Positions 1 through 5,710 of a stretch of DNA of 5,710 nucleotides are shown here, in pieces. Origin of the DNA: JADGNZ01 sp035995985 (lineage in GTDB: Bacteria > Acidobacteriota > Thermoanaerobaculia > Gp7-AA8). The position numbers and the translations under genes were made by a program. The DNA is taken from assembly GCA_035995985.1 (NCBI GenBank), contig DASYJY010000086.1, forward strand, positions 1 through 5,710, given 5' to 3'. Under the pieces are notes generated by a model, which ran no database searches, was not told where the DNA came from, and saw nothing but the letters and a program-made list of their open reading frames with translations. Position 1 is the stretch's first letter. Every line of letters starts with the position of its first letter.

Positions 1-217
1 CGCCGCGTTTGTCGATGAACTTCGCTACCGGCGATTCTGGTCCCGTGGGTTCGAGTAGCTCGAGGTTCGCATCGCCGGCGGAGAGAAACGCCGTCCGTAC
101 GCCTTGCGGGGCCACCGTTTCGACGTGATCGATCGTGAGCCCGAGGGCAGCGTAAATTTTGGAAGCATCGAGTGACTTCACCGCGATACCAATGTGGTCG
201 AGCGTCGGTTTGTTCAT
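1..217 (-). CDS. mce: methylmalonyl-CoA epimerase, N-terminal part (cut by window edge)
   Basis: The enzyme epimerises (2S)- and (2R)-methylmalonyl-CoA in the cytoplasm, linking propionyl-CoA carboxylation to methylmalonyl-CoA mutase. Only the first 72 residues lie in the window; the gene runs off the left edge. The protein opens MNKPTLDHIGIAVKSLD, the typical start of this VOC/glyoxalase-fold family. His8 sits where the family has its first metal ligand. The stretch GVRTAFLSAGDANLELLEPT (39-58) is the beta-strand carrying the second ligand, probably Glu53, and it is followed by ESPVAKFIDKRG, the conserved lead-in to the missing GLHH segment. The ATG (217-215) overlaps the queE stop as TGATG, with a good Shine-Dalgarno AAGGGAG four bases upstream, which settles the start and implies translational coupling. 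Other VOC dioxygenases share the fold, but ELLEP..SPVAKF is characteristic of the epimerase. The remaining ligands cannot be checked here. Confidence 0.88.
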   Translation of the reverse strand, partial: MNKPTLDHIGIAVKSLDASKIYAALGLTIDHVETVAPQGVRTAFLSAGDANLELLEPTGPESPVAKFIDKRG

Positions 218-864
218 CAGACTCCCTTCACGTCCGCGCCCCAGATGTGTTTGTGCAATTGCGTTTGCAGGCGCGCCGGTACGCGGTCGGCGAGCATCCA
301 TTCTGCCAATGGTTTGAGGTCGATCTCTCCCCAGACCGGCGAAAAGAGAATCGTGCGGCCCGCCAGATTGCGCTGCTCGATCACGCCGCGGGCCCATTCG
401 TAGTCGCCGCGATCGGCGATGACAAACTTGATCTCATCGTGCGGCCGAAGGTTATCGAGATTCGGCCAGTAGTTCTTTTCCGCCTCGCCCGAGCCGGGAC
501 ATTTCACGTCGAGGATGATTTTCGCGCGGCGGTCGACCGGCGCGATGTCGATCGAACCGGACGTTTCGATCAGCACCTCGCGTCCGTCATCGCAAAGCCG
601 TGCGATCAGATCGAACGCTTCCTTCTGCGCCAGCGGCTCGCCTCCCGTCACTTCGACGAGCTCGCAGCCGTAGCTCTTCACGCTTGCGATCACATCGTCG
701 ATCGACATCTTCTCGCCGCCGGTGAATGTGTATTCCGAATCGCACCAGCGGCAGCGCAGATTGCAGCCGGCCAGGCGCACGAAAACGCACGGCCGCCCGG
801 CATGCGTCGACTCGCCCTGAATGCTGTGGAAGATCTCGGTGACACGAAGCACGGCGCGAATCAT
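217..864 (-). CDS. queE: 7-carboxy-7-deazaguanine synthase (radical SAM, queuosine pathway)
   Basis: QueE converts 6-carboxy-5,6,7,8-tetrahydropterin to 7-carboxy-7-deazaguanine, the ring-contraction step in making preQ0 for tRNA queuosine. The 215-residue protein has the family layout. VTEIFHSIQGES (8-19) is the substrate-binding N-terminus. GCNLRCRWCDSEYTF (33-47) carries the CX3CX2C [4Fe-4S] cysteines Cys34, Cys38 and Cys41. TGGEP (73-77) is the SAM-binding GGE motif, followed by IETSGS (99-104) and LDVKCPGSGE (118-127). The C-terminus LQTQLHKHIWGADVKGV is typical of the family. The frame is open up to an ATG at 918, but the extra 18 residues (MGTDSATRCNCAASVTSR) do not look like QueE, so I chose the ATG at 864. 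A GTG at 852 is also possible. No clear Shine-Dalgarno precedes any of the three. No queC, queD or queF lies in the window. The gene overlaps mce by one base and probably forms an operon with it. Confidence 0.93.
   Translation of the reverse strand: MIRAVLRVTEIFHSIQGESTHAGRPCVFVRLAGCNLRCRWCDSEYTFTGGEKMSIDDVIASVKSYGCELVEVTGGEPLAQKEAFDLIARLCDDGREVLIETSGSIDIAPVDRRAKIILDVKCPGSGEAEKNYWPNLDNLRPHDEIKFVIADRGDYEWARGVIEQRNLAGRTILFSPVWGEIDLKPLAEWMLADRVPARLQTQLHKHIWGADVKGV
222..228 (-). promoter_or_regulatory. Shine-Dalgarno site of the epimerase gene, inside queE
   Basis: Read on the minus strand, AAGGGAG lies four bases before the epimerase ATG and within the last codons of queE (DVKGV-stop). Its position fixes the epimerase start. 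With the TGATG overlap, it suggests that ribosomes ending queE re-initiate on the downstream gene. Confidence 0.7.
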
Positions 865-2719
865 GCGCGATGTCACGCTTGCTGCACAATTGCACCGCGT
901 GGCCGAATCCGTTCCCATCGCTGACTACGCCGCCATCGGCTGCACGCGCTCGGTGGCGCTCGTCTCCCGCGCAGGCTCGATCGACTGGTTGTGCTGGCCG
1001 CGTTTCGATTCCGCATCGATCTTCGGACGCCTGCTCGATATCGACAAAGGCGGCTTCTTCGCGATTCGCCCGTCGATCGAACACGAGGCGCAGCGATGCT
1101 ACGTCGACGGCACTAACGTCATCGAGACGACATTCACCACGACCTCCGGCACCGCAAAACTGCTCGATCTGATGCCGGTCATGACCGAGGACGCGAAGCG
1201 GAAAACGCTGACGCCATTCCGCCAACTGCTGCGCCGCATCGAAGTGATCGACGGCGAGATGCCGATCGAAATCATCTACGCGCCGCGCCCCGACTACGCC
1301 CGCATCACTCCTCGTCTTACGTGTCGCGGCGACTCCATCCACTGCGGCTGGGGAGCGCAGGTACTGAATCTTCGCAGCGATGCGAAGTTCGAGATTAGCG
1401 ACGGCACCGCAACGGCGCGCGTGACGTTGCAGGCCGGCCAGTCGCTCACCTTCGCCCTCGGCTTCGACGATCACACGCCGGCCGTTCTGCCGTCGATTAC
1501 CGACGACGCCATCGAGCGCACCGTAAAATTCTGGCGCGACTGGTCATCGCAACTGACCTACGATGGTCCGCATCGCGCGCTCGTCCTCCGTTCGGCGCTC
1601 GTCCTGAAACTGCTGACGTACGCACCGACCGGCGCCATCGTGGCCGCGCCGACCACGTCGCTCCCTGAATCGATCGGCAGCGTCCGCAACTGGGACTATC
1701 GCTACTGTTGGCTGCGCGATGCCTCGTGGACTGTGACCGCGCTTTACGACTGCGGCTTTTCCAATGAAGGCTCCGCGTTTCTCGACTGGCTGCTCTACTC
1801 GACGCGCCTGACGCATCCGCATCTGCAGATGCTTTACGACGTCTTCGGCGAGTCACAGGTACCGGAGAAAACGCTCGACCACCTCGCCGGATACCGCGGC
1901 TCGCGTCCGGTCCGCATCGGCAACGATGCTCACGGCCAATTCCAACTCGACGTCTACGGCGAGCTCCTCGGCGCGGTCGAAGAGGCAACGCGCCGCGGTG
2001 AAGAGCTCGATCGCGACGTGCAACATCTCATCCGGCGCCTCACCGAAATCGTCTGCGCCCGCTGGCAGGAGCCGGACGCCGGCATCTGGGAAAAACGCGG
2101 CGGCCCGCGCCAGCACGTGCACGGCAAAGTGATGGCCTGGTCCGCGCTCGACAGCGCGCAACGCATCGCCAAACGCTGTCACGTCAAGATCGATGACGCG
2201 CGCGTCGAAAGCGTGAAAGCCGCGATCAAAGAAGCGGTCCTGACGCGCGGCTTCAGCACGCGACGCAACAGTTTCACCGGCATCTTTGACGACGAGGAAG
2301 TCGACGCCAGCCTTCTCTTCATCGCCCGCGTCGGCTTCATCGATCCCACCGACCCGCGCATGCTCGGAACCATCGAGGCGATCCGCGCGGACCTCGGCCA
2401 CTCCGGTCTGATCTACCGCTACGACACCCGTGAAACCGACGACGGCCTCCCCTCCGGTGAGGGAGCCTTCCTCGCCTGCAGCTTCTGGCTCGTCGAAGCG
2501 CTGGCCCTGGCCGGCCGCGTCGACGAAGCGCGGACGCTCTTCGACGACATCGCCCGCCGCGGCAACGACGCCGGCCTCTTTTCCGAGGAGATCGACGTGC
2601 AGACCGGCGAGCTGCTGGGCAACTTTCCGCAAGCGCTCACGCACATCGCGCTGCTCACCGCGGCGCTCTGTTTGGCGCAAGCGGAGGAGAAGGGGAAGGC
2701 GGAGCCGCGTAGCACGTGA
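863..2719 (+). CDS. glycoside hydrolase family 15 protein (glucoamylase/trehalase type)
   Basis: GH15 enzymes are inverting exo-acting alpha-glucosidases that release glucose from alpha-glucans, or hydrolyse trehalose in the mycobacterial-type branch. The 618-residue protein has the full bacterial architecture. The N-terminal beta-sandwich begins PIADYAAIG..RSVALVSRAGSIDW and continues with CWPRFDSASIFGRLLD. The (alpha/alpha)6 barrel carries SIGSVRNWDYRYCWLRDAS, with Trp277-Asp278 and Arg285-Asp286 at the substrate site. The probable general acid is Glu410 in GIWEKRG. EEVDASLLF and PSGEGAFLACSFWLVEAL follow, and the probable general base is Glu575 in GLFSEEID, followed by LLGNFPQALTHIAL. No signal peptide is visible, so it is probably cytoplasmic. 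Start choice is uncertain: ATG 863 overlaps the queE start, the in-frame ATG 821 would lie inside queE, and GTG 899 would give an N-terminus of more usual length (MAESVPIADYAAIG). None has a clear ribosome site. Substrate (glucan or trehalose) cannot be settled; no otsA/treS neighbour is present. Confidence 0.93.
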   Translation: MRDVTLAAQLHRVAESVPIADYAAIGCTRSVALVSRAGSIDWLCWPRFDSASIFGRLLDIDKGGFFAIRPSIEHEAQRCYVDGTNVIETTFTTTSGTAKLLDLMPVMTEDAKRKTLTPFRQLLRRIEVIDGEMPIEIIYAPRPDYARITPRLTCRGDSIHCGWGAQVLNLRSDAKFEISDGTATARVTLQAGQSLTFALGFDDHTPAVLPSITDDAIERTVKFWRDWSSQLTYDGPHRALVLRSALVLKLLTYAPTGAIVAAPTTSLPESIGSVRNWDYRYCWLRDASWTVTALYDCGFSNEGSAFLDWLLYSTRLTHPHLQMLYDVFGESQVPEKTLDHLAGYRGSRPVRIGNDAHGQFQLDVYGELLGAVEEATRRGEELDRDVQHLIRRLTEIVCARWQEPDAGIWEKRGGPRQHVHGKVMAWSALDSAQRIAKRCHVKIDDARVESVKAAIKEAVLTRGFSTRRNSFTGIFDDEEVDASLLFIARVGFIDPTDPRMLGTIEAIRADLGHSGLIYRYDTRETDDGLPSGEGAFLACSFWLVEALALAGRVDEARTLFDDIARRGNDAGLFSEEIDVQTGELLGNFPQALTHIALLTAALCLAQAEEKGKAEPRST

Positions 2720-2724
2720 TCGCT

Positions 2725-2908
2725 GTCATCCTGAGCCGCCGGAGCCGAGGAGCGCGAAGCGCGAGCGGCGGAGGACGGTCGAAGGACCCCCTCAGTGCTT
2801 GCATCGTGAGTCACCGCCGCCCGACCAGTTATCTGGCAGGGGGGTCCTTCGACCGTCCTTCGGCGTTCCGCGCTTCGCGCTCCAACGCCTTCGGCGGCTC
2901 AGGATGAC
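2725..2908. repeat. 184-bp imperfect inverted repeat (REP/MITE-like palindrome) between convergent genes
   Basis: Three perfect inverted blocks occur in matching order. GTCATCCTGAGCCGCC (2725-2740) pairs with 2893-2908, 16 nt. GGAGCGCGAAGCGCG (2749-2763) pairs with 2869-2883, 15 nt. GGACGGTCGAAGGACCCCC (2773-2791) pairs with 2840-2858, 19 nt. The mismatched spacers between blocks are almost equal in length (8/9 and 9/10 nt), so the two 67-69-nt arms can fold into one long imperfect hairpin around a 48-nt loop. That loop contains its own small hairpin, CCAG-TTAT-CTGG (2825-2836). Each arm also contains a mini-palindrome, GCGC-GAA/TTC-GCGC. The element starts 5 bp after the GH15 stop and ends 2 bp before the stop codon of the convergent membrane-protein gene. 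There is no transposase and no T-run. It may act as a bidirectional terminator or mRNA-3'-end structure, but that is inference. Confidence 0.85.
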
Positions 2909-2910
2909 AA

Positions 2911-3387
2911 TCACGACACACCGTAAAACGCCCCAATCGTGGCGCCGTACAACACATGCGCGACGAGCAACACCAGCGGTGTTTTTCCGCCGTAGTTCGT
3001 GACGAAGAATCCCGGCGGCTCGAGCAGGCGCGTCGGCTCGGGGCCGCGAAAGTCCGACACCATTCGCGGGTGGACGCCGGGCAGAATCGGCAGCAGCACG
3101 GCCACGATGAACATCCCCTGCAGAGTGCCGAGGAGTGCGCCGTACCACCAGGTCGCAGCGTGAATGTTTTCGAAGAAGAGGGCGTATGCGATCGCAAAAA
3201 TCCAGCCGTTGATCAGGTGAAGCGCGAGCCCGATCACCTTCGCACGATCGCGGTCGGGCGTGAACATCGTGCCGATGATGAACGGGATGTCGATGCGCGT
3301 CAGGCCGAGCGACTGCGCGGCGACGGTCAGGCTGGTGAGCAGCACCGTCGCTGCGAATCCCCAGAGCAGAATCGAGGAGATGTTCAT
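2911..3387 (-). CDS. small polytopic membrane protein of unknown function (DUF6789-like)
   Basis: A 158-residue hydrophobic protein with about four membrane segments: residues 6-28 (ILLWGFAATVLLTSLTVAAQ), 50-72 (VIGLALHLINGWIFAIAYAL), 80-103 (WWYGALLGTLQGMFIVAVLL) and 136-157 (PLVLLVAHVLYGATIGAFYG). Between segments 1 and 2 lies a polar stretch, RIDIPFIIGTMFTPDRDRAK. A longer loop (104-135, rich in Pro, Arg and Gly) separates segments 3 and 4. The pattern of an N-terminal helix, a D-P-IGTMF-type loop, HLINGWIFAIAYALFF and LLGTLQG resembles the DUF6789/YagU-like group of uncharacterised membrane proteins; I assign this from memory of the pattern only. The frame opens at 3480, but the extra 31 residues are Arg/Ala-rich and non-membrane, so I chose ATG 3387, which has a weak AGGGA about ten bases upstream. 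It is convergent with the GH15 gene. No function can be assigned. Confidence 0.8.
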   Translation of the reverse strand: MNISSILLWGFAATVLLTSLTVAAQSLGLTRIDIPFIIGTMFTPDRDRAKVIGLALHLINGWIFAIAYALFFENIHAATWWYGALLGTLQGMFIVAVLLPILPGVHPRMVSDFRGPEPTRLLEPPGFFVTNYGGKTPLVLLVAHVLYGATIGAFYGVS

Positions 3388-3426
3388 GGCGGCTGATCCC
3401 TGCGTAGCGCGTGCCGTTTTCGCCGC

Positions 3427-3455
3427 TTGCCGCGCACATGCGCATCGTCTATCCT
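3427..3455 (+). promoter_or_regulatory. possible sigma-70-type promoter for the tRNA gene
   Basis: TTGCCG (3427-3432) and TATCCT (3450-3455) are separated by 17 bases, the optimal spacing, and point toward the tRNA about 60 bp downstream. The matches are only 3/6 and 4/6 to TTGACA/TATAAT, and chance hits are common. It is the best candidate I see in the 128-bp gap between the divergent membrane-protein and tRNA genes. Confidence 0.3.
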
Positions 3456-3515
3456 CCGCCCGCCGGCCGGGGAATAGCACCGAAACCCGCTTCTGTTCGT
3501 GCCGGTCTGATGTCC

Positions 3516-3592
3516 AGGCCCTTAGCTCAGTTGGTTAGAGCGCTACCTTGACACGGTAGAGGTCAGCGGTTCGAGTCCGCTAGGGCCTACCA
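3516..3592 (+). tRNA. tRNA-Val (anticodon GAC), CCA encoded
   Basis: This is a complete 77-nt cloverleaf. The acceptor stem AGGCCCT (3516-3522) pairs with AGGGCCT (3582-3588). T8 and A9 are followed by the D arm GCTC-AGTTGGTTA-GAGC (3525-3541) and G26. The anticodon arm is CTACC-TTGACAC-GGTAG (3543-3559), with anticodon GAC at 3550-3552, which reads GUC valine codons. The variable loop is the five bases AGGTC. The T arm is AGCGG-TTCGAGT-CCGCT (3565-3581). Discriminator A3589 is followed by an encoded CCA at 3590-3592. All stems pair perfectly. No second copy of the 3' end occurs in the window, so nothing here shows it serving as an integration site. Confidence 0.97.
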
Positions 3593-3606
3593 TGATGACC
3601 ATCGAT

Positions 3607-3632
3607 CGCCGGCCACCGCCGGCGTTTTTCTT
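3607..3632 (+). terminator. intrinsic terminator after the tRNA gene
   Basis: A six-pair GC hairpin, CGCCGG (3607-3612) and CCGGCG (3619-3624) around the loop CCACCG, is followed directly by TTTTTCTT (3625-3632). It lies 14 bp after the tRNA CCA and is a textbook rho-independent terminator. The downstream glycosyltransferase ATG starts at the next base, 3633. Confidence 0.85.
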
Positions 3633-5534
3633 ATGGGCCGAAAAGCACGCCAGAAACAGACTCGCACCGCGGCCGTGCCGGTCGTCGCCGCCGCTCCGGA
3701 CGCTCCGCCGCCGGCGCGCTGGGGCGCGCGCGAATGGACGATCGCCGCGCTGCTCATCGCGATCACATTCATCGTCTTCGGTCAGGTGACCACGCACTCG
3801 TTCCTGAATTTCGACGACGGTCAGTTCCTCACCGAAAACCAGCATGTCCTGAACCGCGACATTTCCTGGGCGTTGACCTCGGCGGACATCAGCTGGCTGC
3901 CGCTGACGTGGCTCTCGCACATGCTCGACGTGACGATCTGGGGGCAGCGCGCCGGGATGCATCTCCTCACGAGCGTTTTCCTGCACGCGATCAGCACGCT
4001 GCTTCTCTTCCTGGCAATGCGTCAACTGACGCGCGCGCCATGGCCGTCCGCGTTCATCGCGGCGCTCTTCGCCATCCATCCGATGCACGTCGAGTCGGTT
4101 GCGTGGGCCGCGGAGCGGAAGGACACGTTGTCCACCCTCTTCGCCATGCTCGCGCTCTGGCTCTACGCGCGCGCGCCGCGGCGGATGCTCGGCGTGACGA
4201 TCGCGATGGCGCTGTCGCTAATGGCGAAGCAGATGTACGTCACGCTGCCGTTCGTCTTTCTCCTGCTCGACGTCTGGCCGCTCAACCGCCTGCGCACGAT
4301 CGATGATGTTTCGCGTCGCGCGGCCGAAAAGTGGCCGCTGTTCGTGCTCACGATCGCCGGCGCCGTCGTCGCCGTCATCGGCCAGCGAAGCGCGAACGCG
4401 ATGCAGTCGATGACTTCCGTGCCGATGCCGGTCCGCATCGCGAACGCGCTCCACGCGTACGCCACGTACGTGTGGAAACTTTTCGTCCCGATCGACATGG
4501 CGCTGCCCTATCCGCTCGTGCACGTTTCTTTGGGCGCCGCGTTTCTTCCGCTGCTGATCCTCGCCGCGATTACGGCAGCCGTTTTCGCCGCGCGCCACAC
4601 CGCCCCTTACCTCGCCATCGGCTGGCTCTGGTTCCTCGGCACGCTCATTCCGGTCATCGGCATCGTCACCATCGGAACGCAGTCGATGGCCGACCGCTAC
4701 ACCTACTTTTCGTATATCGGCCTTTTCATCGCGCTCACATTCGGCGCGCTGCATCTCGCTGCGCGCTTTCGGATTCCTGCGCAGGTCCTGGCAGCGATCG
4801 CAGTCGTGGCGGTCGCCGCGTACGCCGCAGTGGCGTTCCACCAGCTTCGCTATTGGAAGAATTCGGAGACGCTCTTCGCGCATACGCTCGAGGTCACGGC
4901 CGACAACTCCGCCGCCGAATACCTGCTCGGACAAACGTTGCAAACGACGAAGCCCGATGAGGCCATGCTCCACCTGCAGCGGTCCATCGATCTGACGCTG
5001 CCCGCACTCAAAGCGCAGGGCGCGAAAGCTCCCGATTGGTTTCCGCAAGCCTACGTCGGCATGGGGACGGCTCTGGTGATGAAAGCGCGCGCGATGCCCG
5101 ACTCGGCGGTGCGAACGGCGCTGCTCCGCGGCGCGATTACCAACAACCGCTTCGCGCTGTCGCTCGATCCGGAGACGCCGCACGCGAAGAACAACCTCGC
5201 CCTTGCCACGCAGATGTTGCCGCACAATCCGCGGCAGGACGAGTACGACAGGTATCTGGACGAGGGCACGAAGTTCTCGCAGGCCGGCCGCTACGACGAT
5301 GCCGTGAGCCAGTACCGCCTCGCGGCCGAGCTCTTCCCAAAATCCGTCGAAGCCCACATCTACCTCGGCCTCGGCCTGCTCCAGGCAAAAAAGCCCTCCG
5401 AAGGCGTCGCCGAGCTCCGCGCCGCGCAAGCGATCTCGCCCACGGAAGCAAACGACTTCCTCACCAACGCGCTGCACATGCCTGCGAACGCGAGGAACCT
5501 CGACGCCTTCATCGCGCAGGCGGCGGCGCAGTAG
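3633..5534 (+). CDS. TMTC-like GT-C membrane glycosyltransferase with C-terminal TPR repeats
   Basis: The 633-residue protein has a short basic cytoplasmic N-terminus, about eleven or twelve membrane segments (roughly residues 36-402) and a soluble TPR-containing tail (about 425-610). The first extracytoplasmic loop carries NFDDGQFLTENQHVLN (59-74); the Asp61-Asp62 pair is the acidic motif expected of GT-C enzymes that use polyprenyl-phosphate sugars. SWLPLTWLSHMLD (87-99), HPMHVESVAWAAERKD (149-164) and VTLPFVFLLLDVWPLNRL (203-220) are typical of the bacterial relatives of eukaryotic TMTC O-mannosyltransferases. TPR-like units include YLLGQTLQTTKPDEAMLHLQ, YLDEGTKFSQAGRYDDAVSQ and YLGLGLLQAKKPSEGVAELR. 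Likely role: transfer of a lipid-linked sugar to protein or another acceptor on the outer face of the inner membrane; donor and acceptor are unknown. ATG 3633 abuts the tRNA terminator and has no Shine-Dalgarno. GTG 3675 is an in-frame alternative that still precedes the first membrane segment. Confidence 0.88.
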   Translation: MGRKARQKQTRTAAVPVVAAAPDAPPPARWGAREWTIAALLIAITFIVFGQVTTHSFLNFDDGQFLTENQHVLNRDISWALTSADISWLPLTWLSHMLDVTIWGQRAGMHLLTSVFLHAISTLLLFLAMRQLTRAPWPSAFIAALFAIHPMHVESVAWAAERKDTLSTLFAMLALWLYARAPRRMLGVTIAMALSLMAKQMYVTLPFVFLLLDVWPLNRLRTIDDVSRRAAEKWPLFVLTIAGAVVAVIGQRSANAMQSMTSVPMPVRIANALHAYATYVWKLFVPIDMALPYPLVHVSLGAAFLPLLILAAITAAVFAARHTAPYLAIGWLWFLGTLIPVIGIVTIGTQSMADRYTYFSYIGLFIALTFGALHLAARFRIPAQVLAAIAVVAVAAYAAVAFHQLRYWKNSETLFAHTLEVTADNSAAEYLLGQTLQTTKPDEAMLHLQRSIDLTLPALKAQGAKAPDWFPQAYVGMGTALVMKARAMPDSAVRTALLRGAITNNRFALSLDPETPHAKNNLALATQMLPHNPRQDEYDRYLDEGTKFSQAGRYDDAVSQYRLAAELFPKSVEAHIYLGLGLLQAKKPSEGVAELRAAQAISPTEANDFLTNALHMPANARNLDAFIAQAAAQ

Positions 5535-5554
5535 GCACAAAGGCGCGCAACGAA

Positions 5555-5628
5555 TGGAGCGCTGGCGTCCTCGCCGGCTTCCATGAGAAGGCACTATTAG
5601 TCAAGGGCGCCGACGTGGCGGCGCCACG
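5555..5628. repeat. possible interspersed GC-rich repeat element after the glycosyltransferase gene
   Basis: The non-coding tail begins 20 bp after the stop codon with AGCGCTGGCGTCCTCGCCGGC (5558-5578, roughly) and, after an A/T-richer 27-nt spacer, reads GGCGCCGACGTGGCGGCGCC (5606-5625). The two GC-rich ends are roughly complementary, and the right one contains the hairpin GTGGC-GGC-GCCAC (5615-5627). The wording resembles short repeats scattered in some soil-bacterial genomes, but only one copy lies in this window and no T-run follows, so both repeat status and terminator function are unproven. The rest of 5535-5710 shows no gene that I can support. Confidence 0.35.
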
Positions 5629-5710
5629 ATTTCTGAAGCTTCGTCGTGACCCTGCTTCCATTCGCACTCTGAATGAACGTCGTCGACGCTCGGTGCATGC
5701 TGAGGTCCGA

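Noticed and set aside
587..1474. 295-codon minus-strand frame across the queE/GH15 junction, and a similar 275-codon frame at 1853-2680
   Set aside because: Both are low-complexity, Arg/Asp/Ala-rich shadows of the GH15 gene with no family resemblance. The first also crosses queE out of frame.
2720..2910. Small open frames across the inverted repeat, considered as a short gene
   Set aside because: Their translations are Arg/Ser-rich and follow the palindrome. The DNA structure explains the region better than coding does.
3516..3592. tRNA 3' end as a mobile-element attachment site
   Set aside because: No direct repeat of the tRNA 3' end and no integrase is present in the window.
3592..3789. 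Plus-strand 65-codon frame whose ATG shares the last A of the tRNA CCA
   Set aside because: It runs through the terminator hairpin and overlaps the glycosyltransferase out of frame. It is Arg/Pro/Ser-rich and has no ribosome site of its own.
3543..4088. Minus-strand reading frame ending in GPSGLEPLTSTVSR
   Set aside because: That C-terminus is the antisense translation of the tRNA gene, a well-known annotation artefact. The rest lies antisense to the glycosyltransferase and is a composition-driven open frame.
4218..5594. Long 458-codon minus-strand open frame opposite the glycosyltransferase gene
   Set aside because: It is Arg/Glu/Gly-rich with no recognisable domain and lies wholly opposite a gene with clear family motifs. 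Long antisense frames are expected in GC-rich codon usage.
5531..5710. Frame open from 5531 to the window edge
   Set aside because: It has no convincing start codon or ribosome site, and it spans the repeat-like segment. An open run of this length is unremarkable in GC-rich DNA.

Overview
The window is GC-rich bacterial chromosome with tightly packed genes. Nothing in it fixes the taxon. The gene types (queuosine biosynthesis, methylmalonyl-CoA epimerase, a GH15 glucosidase, a TMTC-like membrane glycosyltransferase) and the GTCATCCTGAGC/GAAGGACC palindromic repeat suggest a soil-type lineage such as Acidobacteriota. This is an inference from gene content and style, not a proven assignment.

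Layout. On the minus strand at the left edge, queE (7-carboxy-7-deazaguanine synthase) is followed by the 5' part of a methylmalonyl-CoA epimerase gene. The two genes overlap by one base, and the epimerase's Shine-Dalgarno site lies inside the end of queE. Divergent from queE is a complete GH15 glucoamylase/trehalase-type gene. The best ATG codons of this pair share one CATG, so there is no intergenic space between them. After the GH15 stop, a 184-bp imperfect inverted repeat fills almost the whole gap to a convergent gene for a small polytopic membrane protein of unknown function. Next come a tRNA-Val(GAC) gene with encoded CCA, an intrinsic terminator, and a 633-residue membrane protein on the plus strand that joins a GT-C/TMTC-type glycosyltransferase domain to C-terminal TPR repeats. 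Its first ATG directly abuts the terminator. The last 176 bp hold no supportable gene, but they contain a GC-rich, partly palindromic segment that resembles a second interspersed repeat.

How the parts relate. queE and the epimerase are probably co-transcribed, though queuosine and propionate/odd-chain metabolism have no obvious functional link. The GH15 enzyme (alpha-glucan or trehalose breakdown) and the glycosyltransferase (transfer of a lipid-linked sugar outside the cytoplasm) look like independent units. I see no defence, mobile or CRISPR system and no clear novel multi-gene system. The points most worth checking are the precisely placed palindromic repeat, the overlapping divergent starts, the terminator-abutting start, and the acceptor of the TMTC-like transferase.
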